33,074 nt of DNA from Parachlamydiaceae bacterium (GTDB taxonomy: Bacteria > Chlamydiota > Chlamydiia > Chlamydiales > Parachlamydiaceae), in the NCBI GenBank assembly GCA_030147755.1, contig JASBUW010000162.1, positions 1-33,074 of the forward strand, read 5' to 3'. The notes under the pieces are model-generated. The model was not told where the DNA came from, did no database searches, and saw only the letters and a list, made by a program, of their open reading frames with translations. The position numbers and the translations under genes are program-made. Within the stretch, counting starts at the first letter, position 1. Each line of letters opens with the position of its first letter. Shown here in pieces: positions 24,844 to 32,284 of the stretch.

Positions 24844-25569
24844 TTAACGATTTTTTTTGCTTAGAATGCCGCTGAAATCACCTCGATGTATGGTTGGAGG
24901 AAGCGGCATTTGATAAGAATTAGCACCTGATATGCATTGTTGAAATATAGATGTCGCCCTATGTGCTGTAGCAACCAAACAGATCTTATTAAGTTGCTTA
25001 GGAGAAGCTCCTTCATATCCAAGGTGAGTGTATCTTAAAGGCAATTTATGTTCTTGACGGATCGCATTTTCACTGATTTTAGGCCTTTTGCGATCGCTCT
25101 TTTTAGAAGGTAATCCTACAATTGTTTTATATTCAGCATCTCCTGTCCACACTTTACTATCGCAACAACTAGTTGCATCGCCTTTATTCTTTCCGTAAGA
25201 ATTATGATAAGCATGAATAAGCTCATGCGCAAGCGTAATGAAAAATGGGCTTTCAATTTTCTCTCCTTTAAAACCGACTACTGGATTACCTCTAGAAATT
25301 GAAATCTCAGTTTCACATCCTACACCACGAACTCTAGCAGCCATAGCGTTTAATGCAGTTGCGTAATTTTTACCTGATTCATATTTAATTGAAACTTTAT
25401 GCTTTCCTGCTGCAATTTTGTCGATTAAAGCTTGACCTACTTCACCTTTTGAAAGAGTAGCGAAAGCTTCTCGCACACTATCAAGAAAATCAGAGGGAGT
25501 GCCTGTTGTGACTTCTACAAAAATATTATTTACAATTTTTACGCTTGTTGGACTTAAAACCGGATCCAT
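24844..25569 (-). CDS. M91 (NleD/HopH1-like) zinc metalloprotease, candidate type III effector
   Basis: A 241-residue protein with the layout of peptidase family M91: FFITLAHELIHAYHNSYG (HELIH at 115-119), an acidic block GDAEYKTIVGL (E146 likely third ligand) and the characteristic ISENAIRQEHKLPLRYTH (165-182). NleD of enteropathogenic E. coli is a type III effector of this family that cleaves host JNK and p38 kinases; HopH1 of Pseudomonas is another. There is no signal peptide, and the N-terminus is Ser/Thr/Val-rich, compatible with type III secretion. The start has a strong GGAGATAAA site, and a TTGCAA-N17-TATAAT promoter lies upstream, so the gene looks active. The host target is unknown. 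Function as an effector is inference from the family. Confidence 0.8.
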   Translation of the reverse strand: MDPVLSPTSVKIVNNIFVEVTTGTPSDFLDSVREAFATLSKGEVGQALIDKIAAGKHKVSIKYESGKNYATALNAMAARVRGVGCETEISISRGNPVVGFKGEKIESPFFITLAHELIHAYHNSYGKNKGDATSCCDSKVWTGDAEYKTIVGLPSKKSDRKRPKISENAIRQEHKLPLRYTHLGYEGASPKQLNKICLVATAHRATSIFQQCISGANSYQMPLPPTIHRGDFSGILSKKNR

Positions 25570-25616
25570 TTTATCTCCTTATTATAAATTAAAAAAATTA
25601 TTAAATTGTAATAATT

Positions 25617-25645
25617 ATTATATACTATTAATAATTAAATTGCAA
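25617..25645 (-). promoter_or_regulatory. Sigma70-like promoter for the M91 protease gene
   Basis: On the minus strand TTGCAA (25645-25640), exactly 17 bases, then a perfect TATAAT (25622-25617), about 48 bases before the ATG. Confidence 0.6.
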
Positions 25646-25658
25646 CAATTTTTTTTAA

Positions 25659-25723
25659 TTATTAGACATAATGTAATCGCGCTCTCTTTTCTTAAGAAAG
25701 CGCGATTACATTATGTCTAATAA
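25659..25723. repeat. 29-bp-arm hairpin at the truncated end of a fic fragment
   Basis: Arms 25659-25687 and 25695-25723 pair at all but one position, with a 7-base loop. The right arm runs into the first recognisable codons of the fic fragment, so the left arm looks like an inverted copy of that junction. It also lies upstream of the M91 promoter. Confidence 0.75.
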
Positions 25724-25917
25724 GAAAAGATTATATCCAAACACTTAAAAGTGCTGATGTAGGTGATTATGAATCTTTAGTGCTTTTTATAAAAAGTTAT
25801 GGAGCAAGTGATCCTAAAATTAACCATTTCATTCAGAACACCTTTTACAGAAAGCATATAAAAGAAGAAATTGCCACCTCCCTAGTGAAAGCCTTAAATC
25901 GAAGAGGAAATAATTAA
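25717..25917 (+). pseudogene. C-terminal fragment of a Fic/Doc family gene
   Basis: The frame reads LIRKDYIQTLKSADVGDY, ESLVLFIKSYGASDPKIN and, at its end, VKALNRRGNN before TAA at 25915-25917. The block RxDYIxxLxxADxGDYxxLxxFxKS is the typical end of short Fic proteins (cell filamentation or mobile-mystery type). The Fic core and N-terminus are missing and no start codon in frame is credible. The sequence begins abruptly at the hairpin 25659-25723. It is a remnant, on the opposite strand to and divergent from the M91 gene. Confidence 0.65.
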
Positions 25918-25956
25918 AACATAAACAAATTATTTTTAATGTCTTTATTAACAGTT

Positions 25957-26091
25957 TTTAAGAATTAAACAGCCGATAAATTAGAGGAACAAGCGACACC
26001 AAGGACCTTAACGACAAGGACAAACGACAAAAAGGACTTAAAGTCATTAATATCATTTGTTCCTTAATTTATCGACTGCTTAATTCTTAAA
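25957..26091. repeat. Inverted repeat (about 35-bp arms) abutting the phoH stop
   Basis: Left arm 25957-25992 and right arm 26057-26091 pair with four differences, one of them an extra base in the left arm. The 64-base interior carries AAGGAC/AACGAC microrepeats, similar in style to the GTGGAC repeats at 13751-13880. The right arm ends one base before the phoH stop codon. It may serve as the phoH terminator or be a small mobile repeat. Nothing else is recognised in 25918-26091. Confidence 0.7.
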
Positions 26092-27390
26092 CTACATAAC
26101 CTCAGCCGCTAAAGCAGCGAGTTCTGAGCGTTCCGTTTTATCTAAATATACATGTCCATAAATCTTTTGATTCATGAATTTACCCACCGTAAATGTTAAC
26201 CCATTTGAATCCTTATCTAGATAAGGATTATCAATTTGCGTGGGATCTCCCGCTAAGACGACTTTTGTGCCTTCCCCTGCTCGCGAGACAATCGTTTTGA
26301 CTTCATGCGGCGTCAGGTTTTGCGCTTCATCAATAATCATGTACATTTTAGGCAAAGAACGCCCGCGAATGTAAGTCACCGCTTCCATTTCAATCTTTTT
26401 GCTGTCCATCACCCATTTTAGAGTTTCATTGGATTCGCCTCCAGTGGAAGCGCATAAGAAATCAAGGTTATCATAGATAGGTTGCATCCAAGGAAATAAC
26501 TTTTCTTCTTTTGTCCCTGGTAAATACCCGATATCGCGTCCTAAGGGCATAATGGGTCGACTCACGAGGATGCGAGAATAAATGCCCTCATCAAATACTT
26601 TACGCATGCCACATGCCAAAGCTAATAAGGTTTTTCCGGTTCCTGCCGGTCCAATTAGCGTCACCAGCTTAATATCGTCTCGCAATAATAAGTCCATGGC
26701 ACAACGTTGTTCGACATTGCGCGGTTTGATTCCCCAAATATTAGTCACTTTAAGCAAGGCTTCGATATTTTGATGCACCGCACTATATTTTCCCACTGCC
26801 GAGGAGTTTTCCGGTGATGTCATGACAAAGTATTCGTTAGGATGACTCACGAGATCGGCAGCAGGCAAACGTCCATCTTTATAAAATAAATCAATCTCAG
26901 ATTTAGGCCGTTCAATATGATGAATTCCCTTATAAATGGAGTCATATGCATATTTCAGATTTTCATAATCTTCCGCTTCAATCCCAATAGCTTCAGCCTT
27001 AATGCGCGCTGCAAAATCTTTAGAGACAAATACCACTTCTTCCCCTTGCTCATGCAAAAGAAAAGCTGCCATAATAATGCGATTATCATTGATCGTCATG
27101 GCAAAGTTATATTTATATTCGACTTTTAACTCCGGTTGAATGCGTATAATGGATCCATTCTCTAATTTAACGCCTTCATGCAGGTTTCCTGTTCCTATCG
27201 TCTTTAAAGAATCTAATAAACGAATGGTTTCTCGTGCATTTTTGCCTAATTCATTAGGCAAGCGCTTCATCTTATCTAATTCTTCTAAAACTGCGATAGG
27301 CACCAAAATATGGTGACGTGGAAATTGCATAAGTGCTTGAGGATCATATAATAGAACATTAGTATCAATGACGAATGTTTTGTGCTCCAT
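26092..27390 (-). CDS. phoH2: PhoH2-type PIN domain-PhoH ATPase
   Basis: About 432 residues joining an N-terminal PIN RNase domain (FVIDTNVLLYDP, VLEELDKMKR, TINDNRIIMAA) to a C-terminal PhoH ATPase/helicase domain. The latter shows Walker A LIGPAGTGKTLLALA, SRPIMPLGRDIGYLPG, Walker B MYMIIDEAQNLTPHEVKT, VLAGDPTQIDNPY and KTERSELA. PhoH2 proteins are RNA helicase-RNases, in some bacteria part of PIN toxin systems; chlamydiae keep one as a single-copy gene. I place the start at 27390, which has GGAAGGGGGAAAGC before it; a longer frame to 27495 has no such site and would cross the promoter. TTGTCA-N16-CATAAT lies at 27448-27421. It is divergent from the CT016-like gene, with a CIRCE-like operator between them. 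Confidence 0.92.
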   Translation of the reverse strand: MEHKTFVIDTNVLLYDPQALMQFPRHHILVPIAVLEELDKMKRLPNELGKNARETIRLLDSLKTIGTGNLHEGVKLENGSIIRIQPELKVEYKYNFAMTINDNRIIMAAFLLHEQGEEVVFVSKDFAARIKAEAIGIEAEDYENLKYAYDSIYKGIHHIERPKSEIDLFYKDGRLPAADLVSHPNEYFVMTSPENSSAVGKYSAVHQNIEALLKVTNIWGIKPRNVEQRCAMDLLLRDDIKLVTLIGPAGTGKTLLALACGMRKVFDEGIYSRILVSRPIMPLGRDIGYLPGTKEEKLFPWMQPIYDNLDFLCASTGGESNETLKWVMDSKKIEMEAVTYIRGRSLPKMYMIIDEAQNLTPHEVKTIVSRAGEGTKVVLAGDPTQIDNPYLDKDSNGLTFTVGKFMNQKIYGHVYLDKTERSELAALAAEVM

Positions 27391-27420
27391 GCTTTCCCCC
27401 TTCCAAACGTAAAAGGCGTC

Positions 27421-27448
27421 ATTATGCCGCTTTTTCAGATCGTGACAA
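27421..27448 (-). promoter_or_regulatory. Sigma70-like promoter for phoH2
   Basis: On the minus strand TTGTCA (27448-27443), 16 bases, CATAAT (27426-27421); the expected start of transcription is about 25 bases before the chosen ATG. This also argues against a translation start further upstream. Confidence 0.6.
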
Positions 27449-27484
27449 GTAAAAAATAGAGACAGATGCAACTTTCCCTCAAAT

Positions 27485-27511
27485 TTAGCACTCAAACATT
27501 AAGAGTGCTTA
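27485..27511. promoter_or_regulatory. CIRCE-like operator (HrcA binding site)
   Basis: TTAGCACTC, nine bases, GAGTGCTTA: this matches the CIRCE consensus (TTAGCACTC-N9-GAGTGCTAA) at 17 of 18 defined positions. CIRCE is the operator of the heat-shock repressor HrcA and usually precedes dnaK or groESL operons, in chlamydiae too. Here it ends 5 bases before the -35 of the plus-strand promoter (27517-27545) and lies 36 bases upstream of the -35 of the phoH2 promoter. Confidence 0.75.
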
Positions 27512-27516
27512 ATAGG

Positions 27517-27545
27517 TTGCCAATTAAGAGAGAAATTGGTACAAT
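27517..27545 (+). promoter_or_regulatory. Sigma70-like promoter for the CT016-like gene
   Basis: TTGCCA (27517-27522), exactly 17 bases, TACAAT (27540-27545). It starts 5 bases after the CIRCE-like operator and lies about 75 bases before the Shine-Dalgarno-supported ATG. Confidence 0.6.
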
Positions 27546-27619
27546 AAATTTAGTTGAATCAACCACAAAGAGAAGAAAATTTTTACTTGTCTTTTTGCTT
27601 GGTTAAAGGAGATGTGTTG

Positions 27620-28324
27620 ATGTCTAAGAAAATTAATGATAAAATTTTAAGTATTCCTCCTTATATTTCTACAAGTTGGTCAAGAGTCGCAGCGCTTCAC
27701 ATGAAGGGAAGCACGCTGGCTATTACGCTTGTAGATGGAGACACCATTCAAATTCCCAATTTGGACGCCGAGCATATAACTCTCATTTTTCAATACCATA
27801 GCATGTATTTAGAACAAGGACTTTCCTGTTCATCTCATCCGTCTAATCAAGAATTATCGAAATTGACGGGCATGATGGAACAAATCGATGAACCGGCCAT
27901 TCGCCTAGCATTTGGATCTCCCTTAGAAGGATTGGGTACCATGATGCAGCATAACCCGAATCAAGCCGATGCCCCTAACTTACCTCCAGACATTTTACAA
28001 AAGATCAGTGCAATTGCCAAAATTGTGGGACCGCCAGATGAGATTTTGATGCCAAAAGCAGAAACAGGGTGTAATTGTTTTTATTGTCAAATTGCGCGTG
28101 TTTTAGATCCTGTGATTGAAGCTCAAGTAGAAGTACAAGATGAAATTTCTGAAAAAGAGCTTCAATTTCAACAATGGACCATTACACAAACAGGTGAGCA
28201 ACTGTACGCTGTCACTAATCGCTTAGATGAGCATGAAAAGTACAATGTTTTTTTAGGCCATCCAGTGGGATGCACATGTGGTAAGTCAGGTTGCGAACAT
28301 ATTTTAGCGGTATTAAAAAGCTAA
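27620..28324 (+). CDS. Chlamydial conserved zinc-finger (SWIM-like) protein, CT016-like by position
   Basis: A 234-residue soluble protein. The start is the ATG at 27620, which follows AAAGGAG at normal spacing; a longer frame from 27554 would begin within 10 bases of the promoter. Two Cys clusters are visible: GCNCFYCQIAR (about 150) and, at the C-terminus, GCTCGKSGCEHILAVL, a CxCx4CxH arrangement as in SWIM zinc fingers. The N-terminal half contains ALHMKGSTLAITLVDGDTIQIPNL, a beta-hairpin-like stretch. The position between phoH and a Ctad1-like gene matches, from memory, CT016 of C. trachomatis, an uncharacterised chlamydial protein. A nucleic acid- or protein-binding role is inferred from the finger only. 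Confidence 0.7.
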   Translation: MSKKINDKILSIPPYISTSWSRVAALHMKGSTLAITLVDGDTIQIPNLDAEHITLIFQYHSMYLEQGLSCSSHPSNQELSKLTGMMEQIDEPAIRLAFGSPLEGLGTMMQHNPNQADAPNLPPDILQKISAIAKIVGPPDEILMPKAETGCNCFYCQIARVLDPVIEAQVEVQDEISEKELQFQQWTITQTGEQLYAVTNRLDEHEKYNVFLGHPVGCTCGKSGCEHILAVLKS

Positions 28325-28340
28325 TCTTTCGACTCTTTTT

Positions 28341-28404
28341 CTCCTCTGTGCTCTCTGTGTTCTCTGTGGTTAATAAATAAAATTACCACAGAGAGCACAG
28401 AGAG
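28341..28404. repeat. CTCTGTG palindromic repeat (copy B)
   Basis: Three CTCTGTG-type units (CTCTGTGC, TCTCTGTGT, TCTCTGTGG) run into TTAATAAATAAAATTA and then an inverted set (ACCACAGAGAGCACAGAGAG). The whole forms a hairpin 17 bp after the zinc-finger gene. Related sequences lie at 30579-30637 and, without the inverted half, at 78-112. Confidence 0.75.
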
Positions 28405-28495
28405 ATCATAATTTACTTAAAAGCCACAAAATCATAAAATTTCTCTAAATTAATCATCAAATTTTCCTTTTAACTTATTTCAGAGGATGGGCTCT

Positions 28496-29779
28496 ATGAA
28501 GAATTCTTTTCCTTCTTTCATCGCTTTTTCTACTCTTTTAAGCATTACAATGAGTTTACAAGCTACCCTAAGCTCTAGTTCTACTCAGACGATAGAAGTA
28601 GCACCCCCTCCTTTGCTAGCTTCCTCTCCTCTTCAGTCTTTTACAGGAAAAATCACCAGCAACAAAGTACGCCTGCGTTTGCAACCTACCTATGATGGAG
28701 CTGTCATTCGGGAGCTTAAACGCAATGATTTAGTCGTTGTATTGGGCGAAACAGACGATTTTTATATCATCCAGCCTCCTGCAGATATCCACGGCTATGT
28801 TTTTCGCACGTATGTCCTCGACAATGTCATTGAAGGAAACAAGGTGAATGTGCGTTTAAATCCTGATTTGGATGCTCCTGTTTTAGCTCAGTTAAATTCA
28901 GGTGATCGCGTCGACGGAACAATTGATCCGGCTAATAACAAATGGATCAAAATTAAACTTCCTTCCACAGCACGGTTGTATGTGGCTAAAGAATATATCG
29001 AAAAAGTCGGAGATGCCGGGTTAATGGCTCGTTTAGAGAAAAAGCAAGAAGATGCCAATCGCTTGCTGACAACGACTGAAACCATGAGTAAAACGGAAAT
29101 GCAAAAATCTTTTGAGCAAATCAATATTGAAAATTTAAAAGCCAATTACCAGTATATTATTTCAAATTATGCTGAATTTCCTGAATTGAGCACTAAAGCA
29201 AAAGAATTGCTCACAGCTCTTCAGGAAGCTTATATCGCAAAAAAAATGGCTTTTTTAGAAGCGCAATCCAAACAATCCACCGTAACTTTAGAAAATAATA
29301 AAAAACTAGCAGAAGAGCTTCAAGCCTATAAAGCGAAATTAGCGCGTTTAGAGCAATACATAGAGAAAAACCGCGCTCCTGCAGCAGCTCCACCTGCGGT
29401 GATTGTTTCTCCTCCAGTTCATAAAAAACCTTCTCAGGTTCCTATGAACATGTCTATTTGGCTTCCCCAAGAAGAAAATTTATTTAGAGAATGGGCTCAA
29501 CATAAAGGCGGAAATCCTAGTCCGCAAGATTTTTATGAAGCACAAAAAGCAGAAGCTTTTGTGTTAAAAGGCGTGGTAGATCCCTATAACCGTCCTGTGA
29601 AGAATAAACCGGGCGACTACATGCTCGTGAATACTGCCAGCAAACTTCCTATTGCCTTTCTATATAGCACGCATGTCAACTTACAGGATTATATTGGACA
29701 TGAAATTTCTATTGTAGTTGTTCCACGGTCTAACAACAACTATGCTTTCCCGGCATATTTTGTGTTATCTTTAGAGTAA
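28496..29779 (+). CDS. Secreted protein with two SH3b domains, Ctad1 (CT017)-like
   Basis: A 427-residue protein starting at 28496 (GAGG 9 bases upstream; the ATG at 28487 abuts it). Signal peptide MKNSFPSFIAFSTLLSITMS. Two bacterial SH3 domains follow: 52-108 (NKVRLRLQPTYDGAVIREL, GYVFRTYVL) and 112-170 (NKVNVRLNPDLDAPVLAQL, ARLYVAKEYI). A coiled coil spans about 175-300, then a Pro-rich hinge (APAAAPPAVIVSPPVHKKP) and a C-terminal domain ending YAFPAYFVLSLE. C. trachomatis CT017 (Ctad1) is a surface invasin with two SH3b domains that binds host integrin beta1, and lies in the same phoH-CT016-CT017 order. I infer homology by domain layout and synteny. Whether this form binds a receptor on amoebae is unknown. 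The DUF455 gene starts 8 bp after its stop. Confidence 0.8.
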   Translation: MKNSFPSFIAFSTLLSITMSLQATLSSSSTQTIEVAPPPLLASSPLQSFTGKITSNKVRLRLQPTYDGAVIRELKRNDLVVVLGETDDFYIIQPPADIHGYVFRTYVLDNVIEGNKVNVRLNPDLDAPVLAQLNSGDRVDGTIDPANNKWIKIKLPSTARLYVAKEYIEKVGDAGLMARLEKKQEDANRLLTTTETMSKTEMQKSFEQINIENLKANYQYIISNYAEFPELSTKAKELLTALQEAYIAKKMAFLEAQSKQSTVTLENNKKLAEELQAYKAKLARLEQYIEKNRAPAAAPPAVIVSPPVHKKPSQVPMNMSIWLPQEENLFREWAQHKGGNPSPQDFYEAQKAEAFVLKGVVDPYNRPVKNKPGDYMLVNTASKLPIAFLYSTHVNLQDYIGHEISIVVVPRSNNNYAFPAYFVLSLE

Positions 29780-29786
29780 ACCAACG

Positions 29787-30566
29787 ATGGAATTACGCGA
29801 CTGGGCTATCCACATTCTATCAGCGGACACATTAGATAATAAATTATTTGATCCAGGAGAGTGGACAGACCACTCGCCTGGCACGCCTCTGATTTGGCAT
29901 GAACCAACACGTCCTCCCGGAATGAGTTTTTGTCGACGCACAAAAGAAGAAAAGCTTCCTTCTTTTCAAGAGCATCATGATGCTCAAAAGCGTGCCATTT
30001 GCCTACATCGCTTTGCAGGCCATGAATTATTGGCCGTCGAAATCATGGCATTTACATTATTAGCTTTTCCCGATGCCCCTTCTATTTTCCGCAAAGGGAT
30101 TGCTCACACACTACGTGAAGAGCAAGGACATGTGCGTCTTTATATGGCACATATGAAACGTTTGGGCGTGCAATTTGGCGATCTCCCTTTATATCGCCAT
30201 TTTTGGAAGCATACGCCTTATATTCAATCGCCTCTTCATTACGTTAGTATGATGAATTTAACTTTTGAAATGGCTAACTTAGATTTCGCCCCGATGTATG
30301 GAAAATCTTTTGCTCATTTTGGTGATCAAGAATCAGCACAACTCATGGCCACGATTCTCAAAGATGAAATTTCGCACGTCAAATTTGGGTGGCATTGGTT
30401 AAAGCGCTTCAAACAAACACAACAAACAGAATGGGAAGCGTGGGAGACAACGCTTGCCACCACCCTTCTTTCACCTAAACGAGCAAAAGGATTTTGCGTT
30501 CACGAAAAACCTCGTCAACAAGCAGGGATTCCTATTCAGTGGATTGCAAACCTCAAAGATTTATGA
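29787..30566 (+). CDS. DUF455 ferritin-like protein
   Basis: A 259-residue helical protein with the ferritin-like diiron pattern of DUF455 (COG2833): RFAGHELLAVEIMAF (helix 1 ExxH-type pair), TLREEQGHVRLYMAHM, MNLTFEMANLDFAPMYGKSF and LKDEISHVKFGWHW. The N-terminal PTRPPGMSF and LAFPDAPSIFRKGIAHT are further family blocks. Four helices supplying Glu and His ligands are thus present; an oxidase or hydroxylase role is likely from the fold, but no reaction is known to me. It overlaps no gene but follows the Ctad1-like gene by 8 bp with no separate promoter, so it is probably in the same transcript, with translation perhaps coupled. A palindromic CTCTGTG repeat follows. Confidence 0.85.
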   Translation: MELRDWAIHILSADTLDNKLFDPGEWTDHSPGTPLIWHEPTRPPGMSFCRRTKEEKLPSFQEHHDAQKRAICLHRFAGHELLAVEIMAFTLLAFPDAPSIFRKGIAHTLREEQGHVRLYMAHMKRLGVQFGDLPLYRHFWKHTPYIQSPLHYVSMMNLTFEMANLDFAPMYGKSFAHFGDQESAQLMATILKDEISHVKFGWHWLKRFKQTQQTEWEAWETTLATTLLSPKRAKGFCVHEKPRQQAGIPIQWIANLKDL

Positions 30567-30578
30567 GAAAGGCTTATT

Positions 30579-30637
30579 CCTCTGTGCCTCTCTGTGGTTA
30601 TTGAATTTTACCACAGAGAACACGGAGATACACAGAG
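30579..30637. repeat. CTCTGTG palindromic repeat (copy C)
   Basis: CCTCTGTGCCTCTCTGTGG and, after TTATTGAATTTT, an inverted ACCACAGAGAACACGGAGAT with ACACAGAG. It is a hairpin between two convergent genes (DUF455 and the small membrane protein), where it could also serve as a terminator. Same family as 28341-28404. Confidence 0.75.
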
Positions 30638-30645
30638 AAAAGCTT

Positions 30646-31017
30646 TTAGGTGTGGTCAATGCGATCAGGATTAACAGGTGGTGATGCCTCTGGAGGCGGA
30701 ACAGGAGGCGCTTCTCCTTTTATAACAGCTGCCGGTACAGCTTGAGTTCTTACTTCATCCGTATCTATTTCAATTCCTCCAGTCCAAGGCACAACGAGAT
30801 TGTAAAACCAACAAGCTACTACATAGCCGATATACATCAGCAACCAACTAAACAAGGGACCTAGTATCAGAATGGCTAATCCACCCCCCACATCTTCGTG
30901 GAAGATTTGTCCTAAAGCAGCAGGCAATATAAATAATACCGTAATCATGGCCGCATGCATAGCAGCAATGACTTTACTCGTTTGATGAATAGAAATGCGC
31001 ACAACTTGCTTTCTCAT
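30646..31017 (-). CDS. Small two-helix membrane protein with a Pro-rich tail
   Basis: A 123-residue protein: VRISIHQTSKVIAAMHAAMI begins the first membrane helix (about 15-38), a short acidic loop follows (FHEDVGG), then a second helix (ILILGPLFSWLLMYIGYVVA). The conserved-looking end FYNLVVPWTGGIEIDTDEV matches a widespread bacterial pattern of the type YNLxAxxxGGIEIxx (DUF3566-like small membrane proteins of unknown function). The last 30 residues are Pro/Ala-rich (PPVPPPEASPPVNPD) and are probably cytoplasmic or a linker. A strong GGAGGAGAGC site precedes the ATG. It lies in the same direction as the two cNMP-CPBP genes upstream, about 150 bp from the nearest. Confidence 0.75.
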   Translation of the reverse strand: MRKQVVRISIHQTSKVIAAMHAAMITVLFILPAALGQIFHEDVGGGLAILILGPLFSWLLMYIGYVVACWFYNLVVPWTGGIEIDTDEVRTQAVPAAVIKGEAPPVPPPEASPPVNPDRIDHT

Positions 31018-31170
31018 GCTCTCCTCCTATTTCATAAGACTCCTTTCATAATAAATTTAACCCTTAGCTTTATTATACTTTAAAATTTTTATTTTTAAAA
31101 AATTTGTTTTAGTTTATTATATAAGAAGTTAAAATTTAACACCTTAAGAGAAAAGCTTTTATTTTTATTA

Positions 31171-32277
31171 TCATTTTAAAAGTAATAAAGCTATTACTCC
31201 CACTATAAAGTGAATCGTAGTGACTTCTATTAAATTGGCTCTGCGTAAATAGACCCACCCAAAGAACATACTCCCTGCAAAAGTAGCGATGACAAGAGGC
31301 AAGCCAATATGCATGTGCTTAATGGCAAAAATTAAGGAAGTGAGAAAAACAGCTAATTTTCCTGTTTGATCATATAAAAATTTTCTAAGAGACGTCTGAA
31401 AGACGCCACGCGCAATAAATTCTTGAATATAGGCGTGAATAGGATAAAAAACCACTAAATCCCATTGAAAATGAGGATGATGAGTAAAATGATAGAGAAC
31501 AGATTCGTCTAAAACTTTATACATCACGAATACATAAACGATTAAAAATACAGCACTCGCTAAAATTCCAAATTTGATTCCCTCTATAAGGGCCATTTTC
31601 CAGCCTTTTAAGGTTACTCCAAAGAAGGACAACGGATACTTAAATTTTTTAATGAAGTAAACAAAGGGAAGGGCAATAGAAAGAAGCATCGTCCAACTAA
31701 ATATATTATTTTTCTCATCCACGTGAAGTGCGATGGCAAGGCGCCCTAGTACATCCGTAAAAGCTAAAATAAAGACAACGACCATAAAAAAATCAGCAAA
31801 ATGCTGACGAATTTTGAATTGATGAAGCTGTTCTTCTAAAGTCTTGGTATATTTCGTGTTAAATTCCCGCACACGAACAAGACTCATACGTGCCACATAC
31901 GCGACGATTTTTTGATATAAGAAGGGAGCATGAGTTTGCAGGCGACTTCTATTCAGGCGTAGTACTTGAGTCTCCGTCAACGTTTTAATTGTACTAGAAT
32001 GAGGTAAGTAATCGACAAAAGAAATTTCACCAAAAATATCTTTCGGTGAAAGGGTGGCTAAAGGAAAAACAATCACTTTATTCCCTATATTCTCTGATTT
32101 TAAGGCTTCTACTTTTCCCTCTAAAATAACATAAAGATCTGTTGAAGTCTCCCCTTCATCTATAATCTCTAGCTCAGCTTCAAATGTTTGTTTTTCACTT
32201 AATTGTTCAATTTCGATCAGCTCTTGATCTGTGAATCCATGAAAAACGGGACATGATTTAAGAAAAGAGAGAGACAT
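31171..32277 (-). CDS. Cyclic-nucleotide-binding-like domain fused to a CPBP intramembrane protease
   Basis: A 368-residue protein. Residues 1-130 form a CNB (CRP-like) domain: FHGFTDQELIEIEQL, IIDEGETSTDLYVILEGKV, and the phosphate cassette DIFGEISFVDYLPHSST. E84 is present, but the Arg that usually binds the nucleotide phosphate is His (H93), so the ligand may differ or be lost. Residues 135-160 form a helical linker. Residues 160-368 hold about eight membrane helices with CPBP (CAAX-type) protease motifs: IQEFIARGVFQ (E286, R290), FAIKH (H321) and TTIHFIVG (H356). The first Glu of the usual EExxxR is Gln, as in several bacterial members. The fusion suggests a signal-controlled intramembrane protease or chaperone. 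The paralogue upstream ends 7 bp before its start, so the two form an operon. Confidence 0.85.
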   Translation of the reverse strand: MSLSFLKSCPVFHGFTDQELIEIEQLSEKQTFEAELEIIDEGETSTDLYVILEGKVEALKSENIGNKVIVFPLATLSPKDIFGEISFVDYLPHSSTIKTLTETQVLRLNRSRLQTHAPFLYQKIVAYVARMSLVRVREFNTKYTKTLEEQLHQFKIRQHFADFFMVVVFILAFTDVLGRLAIALHVDEKNNIFSWTMLLSIALPFVYFIKKFKYPLSFFGVTLKGWKMALIEGIKFGILASAVFLIVYVFVMYKVLDESVLYHFTHHPHFQWDLVVFYPIHAYIQEFIARGVFQTSLRKFLYDQTGKLAVFLTSLIFAIKHMHIGLPLVIATFAGSMFFGWVYLRRANLIEVTTIHFIVGVIALLLLK

Positions 32278-32284
32278 AAAAGTT

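Noticed and set aside
16906..25917. The two fic fragments as halves of one gene split by an inversion of the 16.9-25.7 kb segment
   Set aside because: The geometry fits, but the core between them is missing, and the N-terminal piece and the C-terminal piece look like different Fic subfamilies.
27391..27495. Longer phoH start at 27495
   Set aside because: It would place the start upstream of the -35/-10 pair at 27448-27421 and lacks a Shine-Dalgarno; the family begins at the PIN motif.
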